This document shows, piece after piece, positions 20,295-30,987 of a stretch of DNA of 64,000 nt. A program made the position numbers and the translations under genes. Source of the DNA: Ryuthela nishihirai (Eukaryota; Arthropoda; Arachnida; Araneae; Heptathelidae); assembly GCA_038380435.1 (NCBI GenBank), contig JAWZYU010000010.1:41946135-42010134 (forward strand). Direction: 5' to 3'. How positions within the stretch are numbered: the stretch's first letter is position 1; each line of letters begins with the position of its first letter. Below the pieces are notes generated by a model, which worked only from the letters and a program-made list of their open reading frames with translations, made no database searches and had not been told where the DNA came from.

Positions 20295-21413
20295 CAGAGT
20301 GTTTCAAAAAGGACGCAACCCTCTATTGTACTTTTCTATTTAAACTTGACAAAAGACACAAATTTCAAAAGACGCAAAAGACAGATGTTGAAAGTGATTT
20401 CCCGCAACCTGGATGCAGGTTCGTGCCACAAATTTTTTGAAATCAGATGATCAAAAAATTCCTGCAACCTGACCATTGTGTCATTTGCAGTATGGCTGGT
20501 CCCACCATCTTGTTGAAACCAACACTCACGTTCATTCACATCCAATAGTGGATCCAACTGTTGGATGAGATCACGATAAACTTCACCAGTAACAGTTGAG
20601 CCAAAAAATAAAGGCCCTATCACACGACGATGGGAAATTGCACACCAAATATCAATTTTCCGTGCGTGTAATGGTCGTTCGTGAAAAGTGTGAGGATTTT
20701 CACTGCTTCATAAACGACTGTTTTGACTGTTCACATACCCATCCAAGAGAAATCAAGCCTCGTCACTGAAATAAACACGGTCCAATACCTCAATTCCATT
20801 TTCATCGACAAAAGAACGAAACCAACGACAGTACCGTAAACGTTTTTCATGGTCTGGTTCTTTCAGTTCATTAATGACACCAATGCGGTAGGTATGAAAT
20901 TTTAACTTCTCTGTAGCCCTGAAAACAGTAGCTGGTGACAGTCCAACCTGTGAAGATAACTTTCTAAGAGATTTTCTGTGTGAGCGGGTTAAACGCTGAG
21001 ACACATCATCAAGAACTTCGGCGTTACAGTGATGGCTGGCCTGGGCTCTTTAGATCCTGTACAGACCCAGTGGCACGAAATTTATTAATCAAACGAGATA
21101 CTGTCGACTTATTGGGAACTGCACACTGAGGAAACTTCAACTCAAACTCTTCTCTCACACGTTTGTAAGATTTGTACGCACACTAAGTCTCAACAATAAA
21201 TATACGTTCGTTTTTGGAAAACGACATAGCTGACACAACAGAAAGGAATGAATTCTTGAGTGAGACTAGCGCGTGACAAAGTCATTTCAACTGCTAAAGG
21301 CTGTTAACCTTGAGTACAGTAATGCCAACTGACTAATATTATGGTATAAAATGTACATGCGCTTAAGTTCTACTCTCTTATATTTAGGGTTGCGTCCTTT
21401 TTGAAACACCCTG
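20295..21413 (-). mobile_element. mariner-like transposon, defective
   Basis: A 1119-bp element with inverted termini (GTGTTTCAAAAAGGACGCAA at both ends), flanked by TA at 20293-20294 and 21414-21415. The minus strand encodes a broken transposase. Its N-terminus reads MSFSKNERIFIVET from about 21225. Then come KSTVSRLINKFRATGSVQDL and the first catalytic block VYFSDEA (20753-21004 frame), followed by the second block WFQQDGGTSHTAN (20336-20623 frame). After the second block the reading jumps from LISKNLWHEP to a C-terminal tail, so the third acidic catalytic residue is missing. Stops and frameshifts occur as well. It could only move in trans. Confidence 0.88.
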
Positions 21414-21550
21414 TAGATGAACCCCGCAAAGCTTGAAGCTTGACTTCGGAATGCTAAATAATTAAGATTACATTGGAACCTTGGATGAGGTATGGATGTA
21501 TCATTTGTTGTATTTTGTGTTATATTTCTGCTCAAGGTATCGCTTTTCTC

Positions 21551-21642
21551 ACAGACTCTCTACTATGGCATGTAAACTGACAGAGTCCTGTCAGACCTCT
21601 GTGATAAGCAACTGCTTGAGGTGTAATTTATTAAATTTTTTA
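21551..21642 (+). mobile_element. SINE-B 3' fragment
   Basis: CTACTATGGCATGTAAACTG through AAGCAACTGCTTGAGG and an AATTTATTAAA tail; the head is missing. Confidence 0.7.
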
Positions 21643-21647
21643 GGGTT

Positions 21648-21920
21648 GATTTAACACTGATTGGCACTCTTTCTTTGTATGTTTGTGCACATAATGAGCT
21701 AAATGACCATGTCAGAAGAAGCTCACAGGCTCAGAGTTGAAAGGAATTCACTAGACTGCTATTAAAAGACAGATTGAAACATCTCATCCAGAGCGTTCTT
21801 TAAAGTGCCAACGGTATGACTGTCGAGTGCACGAGCCCACGGATTATCTTCTCACCGATGGACGCCTCTTTTCCAAGCTCATCGGTTTCCCCTTTCTCAC
21901 TGAGGACAGGCAGCGACTGA
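21648..21920 (-). mobile_element. SINE-A, old truncated copy
   Basis: Diverged body: GCACATAATGAGCTAAATGA, GAGCGTTCTTTAAAGTGCC, CACGGATTATCTTCTCACCG. The tRNA head is lost. Confidence 0.65.
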
Positions 21921-22444
21921 TATGAAAAATAATAGCTAATATATTGATTTAACGCATTAAAAATAATTTTTCCTATTTTAACCAGCTTTTTTCTAGTATA
22001 TCACAATAAGTTTTCTGTCTGATATATTGCAATGAATGTTTCCTACTTCAAGTATTGAATTTCTTTATGACTGTTTAATAAATAATATTAGCTAATATTT
22101 TTTTTAACTGATTTGCAATTTTATCACTTCCTCTTTCTTTGGTTTAAGATCTGTATAAGTGTTTGTGGATAAAAACAGAAATTATGATTGTTGAGAAAAG
22201 GGAGGATTGTTTTTCCCCCTCCCCATAGTCGGAAATATTTGACCAATATCTTTCATCTGCAGTCATTTCTGAAGGAGATTTATCCGTGGAATAGTAATTC
22301 CATCATTTTCTGAATAAAGAATAGAACTATTGGAAAGGTGCGATTGCATTTCTAATTCTCTGCAAATGAGGGGGTTAAAAACTTAATGAAGAATATCTCA
22401 GAAGTAGTGACGCATTCAGAATGAGGGGGGGGGGGAATTGCATG
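21921..22444. other. Anonymous AT-rich DNA
   Basis: AT-rich with short G runs near 22425. Nothing is recognised. Confidence 0.45.
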
Positions 22445-22446
22445 TA

Positions 22447-22660
22447 CAGTCGCTCAAAAAAGTATCCGAACGCTGTGATTGATTACAGAATTCAGAAAAA
22501 AATATCTGGCAACGTTTTTTTTAGAAATTAATGATCTGGCAACCTTCGTGTCACGTGACACGAAGATCGCCAGATCACTAATTTCTAAAAAAACGTTGCC
22601 AGATATTTTTTCTGAATTCTGTAATCAATCACAGCGTTCGGATACTTTTTTGAGCGACTG
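22447..22660. mobile_element. foldback-TA MITE, simple copy
   Basis: A 214-bp near-perfect palindrome: CAGTCGCTCAAAAAAGTATC at the left and its complement at the right, TA on both sides (22445-22446, 22661-22662), and CACGTG at the centre. It has no coding capacity. Termini starting CAG and TA target sites place it with Tc1/mariner-type MITEs. Confidence 0.92.
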
Positions 22661-22662
22661 TA

Positions 22663-24085
22663 CATATATTCACACCTCCCTGTCACTCGAAATTCTTTAT
22701 ATTGCATATTCTGATAACATGTTTATTAAATAGTCTCATTATATAGTGCTCTTTGGTAAGTAAGAGATTTCTCGAATCATTATATAGTACTGAATTTATG
22801 CTAATTGTAAAGTACTGAATTAGCTTTCGTTCCTGGAAGGCTCTTGGTGTGTTGTATGTGAAGGAATTAAAATAAAAAAAATACATTGAATAATGATGAC
22901 AATGATTTTTTTTTTTTTATTTACATTGACAATGTAAATAAAAAAAATACATTGAATAATTCAAATTCTGTCAGTTATTTAAAATTTGTGTATTATGAAG
23001 TAATATATGATATTTGTTGATATCTTAAAGTTCTCTCCTCTTGGTAAACTAATTGTGCCACTGCAAGCTTAAAGGAAATACTCTAAAAACTCATCTCTTC
23101 ATCTTTTACGATTCCTGGATGGGCTACTACTCAAAAGTGGTTTATTTTCGAAACACTGCCCATGTTATTTAAGTATGTATATAACCGTATTAACAACTTT
23201 TACACAGATTTTTATTCTTGATGAGTTGGGTACACATTTTTCTTCGTCACTGATAAGGAGTTCGGGTCTTCGTAGCTGAGACAGAAGTAGTTGATCGAGA
23301 CTGACAGTAGATATCACCCCATCTGAGTGGGAAGTGAAGACATGATACCATTAAGTAACGTGACATGGTTTAGGGGACATATGAGCCTAATCCCAACTTT
23401 AATCCATACAGCTTATTTGGTGAGTGTGAACACGACGTCCGAGGAAGAAATCCTCCACGCAGAGTCATGAAGTCAGACAATGGGAGGACATGCAGCATCC
23501 CTACCGAGCGAGCAGCCGTCTGGGCTTGTAGATGGAGGCCGATCTATGGGAAAGCAGCAAACTCCCACACAGGGATGAGACCACCTCCCGTGCACATAAA
23601 AATGCCCCTCTACTCCGCGAAGTACGTGCTTTTGTGGGCATTTTCCTACCGGTCACGTGGCTCCCATCTGCGTGGAGTGTGCGCACGCGTCGGGGTCGTG
23701 TGCTGCCACGTGGAACCATCTGCCATCGGTGGCTCTTCAAAGGATAGGAAGGAGGTTTGGGTTGTGGAATATGATGACATTGTGCTGCTGTGAGAAAGAC
23801 GGGAGGAAGTGGCAGAACGCAACTGGTTCTCTCTCAAAAAAGCTGTTTCTTCTGGCAACGATTTCGAGAGGAAAGATACAACAGTCGTTTTTTCTTTTGT
23901 TAGTTCTGGAGCGAAGAATTTTGCTCGTAAGATGACTTAGAAGAGGTGAAATATTAATTCCTGAAATAAAGTGTCAGGTATTCAAAGGGAGAAGATAATT
24001 CCACAAAGAATGCAAACGTTAACCATGATTATGCGCCAGCCACCTGTGGTTTACTTATTGAAAGTTTACTTATTGGTCTGTAAAT
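22663..24085. other. Anonymous intronic DNA with a GC-rich island
   Basis: Near 22868-22960 a segment AAATAAAAAAAATACATTGA is duplicated around an ATTTACATTGACAATGTAAAT hairpin. Sequence from about 23440 to 23800 is GC-rich, with open frames in several frames on both strands but no domain; it also holds two CACGTGG motifs. It might be a regulatory island in the LIM intron. Confidence 0.35.
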
Positions 24086-24399
24086 GGTAACTAGGTAGTC
24101 ACTGGAAGGAGAGCTACGCACCAATCCCCTGTGATGATGTACAGAACCGGCCATACCTAGCACCTAATGTCCGACCCCGCCTTCTCGTGGTGCAGATCGT
24201 TAGTACCTTTCAAAAGAGACACTCTCTTGTGAAAGGGAACGGAAGGGAAAAGCTGCCAGATCAGTAGCCTACTGATCTCGACAACTAAGGCTACTTTTCG
24301 CTTTTTTCTAATCCTGAACAGAGGTCATCGCAGGCACCTGAACTCTTTACTTCTATTGGCATCGTCAAATTCTACATTGGAGGTAGTCTTCCAGTGTAG

Positions 24400-25272
24400 A
24401 TGGCTTCAGCCTTTAGTGGTGGGGGAACGGGTCTTTGCCCCATGTCTGCGATTAGGGGGCTGTTTGATATTGTTGGCATTCCCTCTCCCAATAAACATAG
24501 TTTCTTTAAGCATCCCACTAACCATTTTCTCTCCATAGGTAGTTGGAATGTGAGGACTCTGCACAGAGCTTTTTCTCTTGATGTCCTCACACAAGAATTC
24601 CACCATTATAATTTAGATATTCTCGGCTTGCAAGAGACCAGATGGACAGATAAAGGTCAGATTCTTAAAAATAATCTTACATTTCTCTTTTCAGAGATGG
24701 AAGATAACAAGCATCACCAACATGTAGGTCTGCTTCTCAGCAGAAGCAGACACGCCAGTGATGTTCTTCTAGGATATGAATACGTTAATGAAAGGTTTCT
24801 TACAACAAAATTTCAGACAAGCATTAAAGACTTGAATGTTATCTGCTGTTACGCCCCCACTGAGGATGAGAAGGATAGGTTTTATGCACAACTTCAGGAT
24901 ATTTTGAATTCTGTCAAGAAAGGAGATATTACCCTTGTTCTTGGTGACTTCAATGCCAAAGTTGGTACTGACTCTGACCTTTGGGGAGGAGTAATAGGCC
25001 CTTTTGGTATTGGTAGCTGCAATGGCAATGGGCAACGTCTCCTACAGGTAAGTAAACTCAATGGTTTCAGAATAACTAACACCTATTACAAACACCGCGA
25101 CATACATAAGTACACATGGGTTTCACCTGATGGGCTGCATAAGGACATGATTGATTACATATTAATTAACAGCAAATGGGCTAGTTCTGTTAGGAATACC
25201 AGGGCATATAGGGGAGCTGAAATTGGATCTGACCATTACCTTGTTAAAAGTGTGTTGCAACTTAAACTTTAA
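24400..25272 (+). CDS. LINE endonuclease domain (APE type)
   Basis: A 290-codon open frame of the RTE element. Exonuclease-endonuclease-phosphatase motifs are in order: SIGSWNVRTL (about residue 46), LGLQETRW (glutamate, about 75), CCYAP (tyrosine), LVLGDFNAKVG (DxN), MIDYILI and GSDHYLV (SDH near the C-terminus). This is the target-nicking domain of non-LTR elements. The frame stops at 25272, before the RT, so it is no longer joined to a polymerase. It is the longest intact coding remnant of the element and is not a host gene. Confidence 0.9.
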   Translation: MASAFSGGGTGLCPMSAIRGLFDIVGIPSPNKHSFFKHPTNHFLSIGSWNVRTLHRAFSLDVLTQEFHHYNLDILGLQETRWTDKGQILKNNLTFLFSEMEDNKHHQHVGLLLSRSRHASDVLLGYEYVNERFLTTKFQTSIKDLNVICCYAPTEDEKDRFYAQLQDILNSVKKGDITLVLGDFNAKVGTDSDLWGGVIGPFGIGSCNGNGQRLLQVSKLNGFRITNTYYKHRDIHKYTWVSPDGLHKDMIDYILINSKWASSVRNTRAYRGAEIGSDHYLVKSVLQLKL

Positions 25273-27075
25273 AAGTGTTGTGCTAGGGTTAAAAAATTTA
25301 GTTTTAATACTGAAGCTCTGAAAGATCTAGTTATAGTCAAAGCTTACCATGATAGGTTACTTAGTCATTATGACAGTCATGGTTTGCTTACTACTGAAGT
25401 GGACGAAGAATGGGACCATTTTAAACAAGATAATAATAGGGATAATAGGTATACATATATATAACTGCATGGGTATCAGCCTACTTTCTGTTCCAGGTAA
25501 AGTTCTTTGCCTGATTGTGCTTATAGAATTAAAAATCTGGTTTACAGTCAATTTCATGAGGAGCAATGTGGATTCAGAAGTGGTAGGGGATGTGTAGATG
25601 AGATCTTTTCACTCAGGCAGATTCCTGAAAAATGTTTAGCGTTTCAGAAAACTTTGGTTGCCAGCTTTGTTGATTTCAAAAAGGCTTTCCTTGGTTGGTT
25701 GGGTGTTTTAGCTCTGAGCGGCACTTTGTTGCACACAATGGGCTAAATGGCCAGGTCACATGGACCCCGAAAGCTCAGAGAAGGTTGGGTGAGAGGACCC
25801 ACTGGAACAGCTGTTGGGAGACAGATGATAGCCTCCCGTCAAGGCCATCCAGCGTGTTCCTTAACGTGCACAGAGTATGGCTCTCTCGCATACGGCGGCA
25901 CGGTTTAACGTCCAATCCGACGGACGGTGGCCTTTCCAAGCCCATCTGTGTCCCCTACTGACCGTGGGCAGGGCTGGAAGTTTTGCGGAGATAAATCTCA
26001 ACGTTGACTCAGCTGGGACTCCAACCTGGGAACTGCAGATTACGAGCCTGGCGCGCTAACGACTGCCCCCCCCCCGCCCCCAAGGCTTTCGACTGTCATA
26101 ATTTGTGGTTGATTATGAGATCGTATGTCATACCAGAGAAGTTAGTTAACATAATGAAAGCTCTCTATAATAACACCGAGTCGTGTGTGAGAGTTGGTAA
26201 GGCTTGTAGCAATTGGTTTAGCATTACTTCTGGTGTTCGATAAGGGTGCATTTTGTCTCCTTTTCTCTTTGGTTATTGATTATGTTATGCGAAATTCTTT
26301 GCAAGGGAAAGAATTTGACCTTAAATTGTCTAGAGATTTCCAAATTTCTGATTTAGATTGTGCAGAGGATTTGGCCTCGTTGGCCAATGATGCTGATGAG
26401 ATGAATTCTTTCATTTGAGCTGTTGATGAGACTGGTAATAGAGTTGGTTTGGTGATAAACAGAAATAAAACTAAAGTAATGAAAATTGGTCAGGCAGGCT
26501 GTGAGTCAGTTAATCTGAATGGTTGCACTCTTGAGCAAGTGTCTCAGTTTAATTATCGTGGGAGTTATGTAACAGATACTGGTGATGTGCGGCATGAGAT
26601 TAACAGGCGAATAAGGATTGTCTCTGGTACTTTTAGGAATCTATGGAGAGTGTGGAGAAATAGGCGTATATGCCTAAAGACTAATATTAGACTGTATAAT
26701 AGTTTGGTTCTTTCTAGCGTTAGTTATGGTAGTGAAACTTGGACGCTGTGTAAACAAGATAACAGGAAACTAGATGCTTTTGATTCTAGATGCATACACA
26801 TTATCTTTGGTATTAGGTGGTTCTGCTTTGTAACTAATGATGAGATTAGGCAAAGGAGTTTGCAACCTCCTTTAAGCAGCATATTGTGCAGAGAGAAATT
26901 CCGTTGGTTTGGCCATGTTCCTCGTATGAATAATTATAGATTGGTGAATAGGGTTATGAACAGTGTGCCTAAAGGCCTCAGAAAGAGGGGGGGGGGGAGG
27001 GTGCGGGCCGTTAGTACCTTTGACGGGAGGTTACCATCTGATGGTCAGACAATGTCAAATAGGACCTGCAGATAA
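25273..27075 (+). pseudogene. LINE reverse transcriptase, disrupted
   Basis: RT pieces in order: GISLLSVPGKVLC (about 25465-25510, shifted frame), EEQCGFRSGRGCVDEIFSLR and ASFVDFKKAF (25507-25690), then after a SINE insertion KAFD and GCILSPFLF with a stop before it, and a C-terminal 208-codon frame (26449-27075). That frame carries VINRNKTKVM, YGSETWTLCKQDNRKLDAFD and REKFRWFGHVPRM. The catalytic FADD block is degraded (CAEDLASLAND). Part of the finger region between 25420 and 25465 appears deleted. It is not functional. Confidence 0.88.
25690..26081 (-). mobile_element. SINE-A nested in the LINE RT, with TSD
   Basis: Minus-strand SINE-A inserted in the RT motif A region. The 9-bp TSD AAGGCTTTC is at 25681-25689 and 26082-26090; removing the SINE restores the KAFD codons. 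The head ends in a run of C. Confidence 0.97.
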
Positions 27076-27210
27076 ATATGTCAAACAGAACCTGCGGAGA
27101 TGCAGCAGACATAGCTCAAGACAGATATGCTTGGAGAACTAAAATGTGCGGTCTGGTTGGACCTCCGTAGCACATGGCTGCTTGAGGATGATGATGATGA
27201 CGACGACTTA

Positions 27211-27856
27211 TTGATGCTGCGGCTTGAATTCGTCTATCTCCTTGATTCACCTTAAGAATTTCCTACAACCTCCAAAATTTTGGAATTCGCAACCAGCACC
27301 GTTTTTGGGGCACGGAAGGGAATCTCTCTTTAAGCAATAATTTATACCTACTCTTTAAAAAAATATTTCAAAATATTCAAAGTATTCGAAATTCAAAAAT
27401 ATTTCAGTATCCATATCTGAACCTGTTCTTTCCAAAACAATACAGACTATGGTCAAATTTAATTAGAACTTTAATTAGACTACAACTTTAATTAGAAACT
27501 TTAATTAGAATTAGACTACAACTTTAATTAGAAACACTTATCATTGAATACAAGAGGAAAGATAGGCTGTGACTGTTTTGACTCCTCAAATTTTTTGTAC
27601 ATTTAAAAAAATAAGATCTTTTGTTTTCACATTGTCGTTTATCCGTGCGTGAAAAATGATTTTTAATTTGTGTTATGGATTTGTCTTCACCTTCGTGACG
27701 TGCAGGCTGGCCGAGAATGGCCATTTTTGTAATCCAGGTCTCCTGAACAATGAGAAATTGGGCATTTTTGTAGTTAGATGGTAACAGGTGGGAATGCAGA
27801 ATAAAATAAAGGCGGTGGGGTGGAGGGGGGGAATGAAAAATTAATTTTGGATTTGG
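27211..27856. other. Anonymous DNA
   Basis: Short direct repeats of AACTTTAATTAGA occur near 27460-27535. A G-rich stretch is near 27815. No gene is recognised. Confidence 0.45.
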
Positions 27857-27868
27857 ATAGCTACTGAA

Positions 27869-28086
27869 CTAGCCGTCCCATGGCCGAGTGGTTAGCGCGC
27901 TTGGCTACTGATCTAAGGGACCTGGGTTCAAGTCCCGGGTAAGGCATGGATGTTTGTGTCGTTTTTCTGCTGAGGGACTGCCCATCCTCTCAGACCTTCT
28001 ACTATGGCATATAAACTGACAGGCTCCTGTCAGACCTCTGTGGCAAGCAGCTGCTTGAGGGGGTATTTATTATTATATTATTTTTT
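27869..28086 (+). mobile_element. SINE-B copy, full length, with TSD
   Basis: Plus-strand copy flanked by the 12-bp TSD ATAGCTACTGAA (27857-27868 and 28087-28098). The 3' end has both hairpins and a TATTTATTATTATATTATTT tail. Confidence 0.94.
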
Positions 28087-28098
28087 ATAGCTACTGAA

Positions 28099-29215
28099 AT
28101 AACATTATACTGTATTTATCGAATCATCCATTATTTCGAATTTCCACCGTTAAAGGATATAAAAATCAGAAAATAGCAAATTTCATTCACCATTAAAACG
28201 AAGGGAAAAATTTTATATTGGAATGGCGATTCATTTTATTTGCCCCTCCACCCTCTAATTGTTTCTTGATTCGTCCCTGTCCTCTACTACCAAATTTCGC
28301 ACAGAAATATGTTAAACAGAGTGTTCATTCAAAATTTTGCCATTTTTCCAAATATAAGCCTTCTAGAGATTGGAAATCAAATCATTAGTTAATTTTGAAA
28401 ATGCAAACCGTATTACCTTATTAAAACCTTAAAGAATTTTTGATTTATCTCTTAAAACAACAATGAAAAAAGTATAATGTGCAGGCAGAAAGGCAGGCGT
28501 CAAAATATAAACAAGATCAGTTTTCAAAAAGAGCTGAAAATGAACAGGGTCATAGAGAATTACCAGTTTTACTCTGAAATGTCAATGTGCTACAACAAGA
28601 TATTAACGAACATATGTGAAACTGATAAATCTTGCTGCTTTTACAAGTAACAACACGAATGTCAACGTGCTATAAAAATAGGACTGCTAATGTTGAGATT
28701 TCAGTTATCGACCTGCAATACAACAGAACTTTCACGAATGACATTTTAATGAAGTGTATTCATCGAAATATTTCTTATACACAGGGCTGGATGGGGAGGG
28801 GGGGCGAATCATGTCCCCTTTTTGGCAATGTTAGTAAGGGTAATTAAAAAAATTAAACCTCTAAAACGAAGGACGGAAATGTTATACTAGAATAAAAATC
28901 TATTTTCTTGCCCGCCCCCCTCTTCAATTTTTTAGACCGGGCCTGCTTATACACTGTTGCCTGAGGGACAATTGACATTTGAAAACAATCAGAATTAATA
29001 ATTCCAGGCTCATCTCGATATGAGGTAGGAATAGCAAGTGGCTTATCCATTAACTTCCAATGTTTCCAAGATTCACACGTTCTAATCTCATTTGATGGTT
29101 TCGAGTCTCTTTTTCGTGAACTGCTTTATGATACTGAAGTCCTCAAGAGAAAAGGGGGATCACAATTCCCCCTTCTTCGGTACTTCACTGGGTTTATCAT
29201 ATAACGGAGAACCTG
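28099..29215. other. Anonymous AT-rich DNA
   Basis: No domain, tandem repeat or recognised transposon, apart from a G run near 28796-28804. Confidence 0.45.
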
Positions 29216-29217
29216 TA

Positions 29218-29758
29218 CAGTCGCTTAAAAAAGTATCCGAACACTACGGTTGATTACAGAATTCAGAAAAAATATCTGGCAACGATTTTTTTAGAAATTA
29301 GTGATCTGGCAACCTTCGCGTCACCTGTCACGAAGGTTGCCAGATCACTAATTTCTAAAAAAAATCGTTGCCAGATATTTTTTCTGAATTCTGTAATCAA
29401 CTATAGTGTTCGGATACTTTTTTGAGCGACTGTAGGTGGTCATATTATTTTGACACTAGATCGTGTGGGCTCACTCACGGAAATATTGAGCGTGTGCAGT
29501 TACCGTTCACAGCAAACTGGAGGGTGTGCAGTAACTGCACACGCTCCAGTTGTGAACGGTAACTGGAGCGTGTACAGTTGCTGTGAACGGTAACTGGAGC
29601 GTGTACAGTTGCTGTACACGCTCCATATATTTTTCCTGAATTCTGTAATCACGTGACACGAAGGTTGCCAGATCACTAATTTCTAAAAAAATCGTTGCCA
29701 GATATTTTTTCTGAATTCTGTAATCAACCATAGTGTTCGGATAATTTTTGAGCAACTG
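29218..29758. mobile_element. foldback-TA MITE, composite copy
   Basis: 541 bp between TA at 29216-29217 and 29759-29760. The first 215 bp form a complete simple foldback ending ...GCGACTG. A linker (GGTGGTCATATTATTTTGAC, GATCGTGTGGGCTCACTCAC) follows, then nested GGAGCGTGTACAG palindromes and a terminal arm. It reads as one element inside or beside another. Confidence 0.88.
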
Positions 29759-29760
29759 TA

Positions 29761-30445
29761 CATACCAGACTCGGAAATTATCTCTAATCTGAGAACTAAC
29801 TTTCAGCATCAGTTCTTTTTTTCACTCAACAACCCATTTGATTTCAATACACGTGACATGTCACTTGTCGTCTCCATCACTCCAGCAGCATCCCCATCAC
29901 CCCAGCATCCCCATCCTTTCATCCTTCCCCATCGCAGAATCCGTTACTTCGTGACTAAGGAAGCAACCAAATCCCTCAGTCGTCCTGTCATGCCGAGAAG
30001 TAACGAGCCACGGCGGTGCTCTTTTCTTTCTTTCACTCAGCAAGCTATTTCACTTGTCACTGGCCCACTTCGGGATCAAGTGGCTTTGCGGCTAGAGAGG
30101 GATCTTGCATGCAACGTAATCCTAATCCTCTCGGTCCTCCTCCTCTCACTTCCCTGCTAAGGAGAAACTACTTGGCTGAACAATTTATTACCTACACTCT
30201 TGGCGGAACGACCGCAGGAGACTTTCCGAAGTTTTCGTCTCATGTGGTCATTTGTCTTGCGACGATACGGCCGGAAGCTATTTATTTTGTTAATAGACCT
30301 CGTGCTCTCCTCGGTGCAAAGGGTCATCTTCTTGGGAGGTCTTGGATGTCAGAAGAAAAGAGGAGCTTTAATGCTAATCTTTAAGGAGATTCTTGAAAGG
30401 GGTATTTTGTTAGTTACTGAATGTTATATGCATTCAGCGGCTACT
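29761..30445. other. Single-copy-looking DNA of higher GC
   Basis: Three overlapping plus-strand frames (29858-30160, 30016-30384, 30200-30508) have no recognisable domain. The CTTTCTTTCACTCAG tract near 30034 looks like a splice acceptor but no exon follows convincingly. Origin unknown. Confidence 0.35.
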
Positions 30446-30449
30446 TTAT

Positions 30450-30985
30450 TAAGTAAAGTCCCATCTCATGCCAACAGTAGCTCATATACAGAATTAGTAA
30501 CTACTTAAATATGCTTTTGATGAAAAAATGTGGCTGAAGATAATTCAAATATCTCAATTTATTTCAGTCTCGATTTCTAAACAATATTCGTGCGGTATTT
30601 AGAAAACTACGGAAATTGGAATATTTAACAGCAGCAATGCCAATTTGAATAATTGATGTGAAGAGTTAATAAAAACAAGTTAAATACTAAAGCGATAACC
30701 TTTATGCTGGACTTTATTATCACGTGTAAGAATATTTTTTAGCGGTTCGCGAATAATTGTTTTTATATTCGCTAATTTTGTGTCTTTTTACAGAACGAGA
30801 TACCTTGCTAAATGTTTCAACTTCCATAATTATTTAAATATCAAACGCATACTGTCGGAAATCAAGATTTAAATAAATTTGATCAAGATGTTTCAATTTT
30901 CTTCACTAACAGTTTTTCACAAGAGACTTATTTAAGAAGTTACTGAGTTCTGTACCTGAGTTGCTATTGATGTAATATGGAATTG
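30450..30985. mobile_element. Long-inverted-repeat MITE, copy 3
   Basis: Left arm (about 30450-30630: GAAGATAATTCAAATATCTC, GATTTCTAAACAATATT, GGAATATTTAA) and right arm (about 30810-30985: AAATCAAGATTTAAATAAATTTGATCA, shortened here to its core) mirror the 521-1078 and 7881-8800 copies. It abuts a foldback-TA MITE at 30988. Confidence 0.5.
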
Positions 30986-30987
30986 TA

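Larger units (their letters stand above)
24090..27210 (+). mobile_element. RTE-type LINE, broken, with nested SINE
   Basis: Non-LTR retrotransposon: a 5' untranslated segment (from about 24090), an endonuclease frame, a damaged reverse transcriptase and a 3' end GGTCTGGTTGGACCTCCGTA ... GGCTGCTTGAGGATGATG with a GATGAT-type tail at about 27187-27210. The domain order and SNVRTL/YGSETWTL style motifs fit the RTE clade. It has lost part of the region between EN and RT and carries a SINE-A in the RT. Fragments of its 3' end occur at 18285-19045 and 44935-45150, and of its 5' end near 35070-35270 and 36010-36075. Confidence 0.88.
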
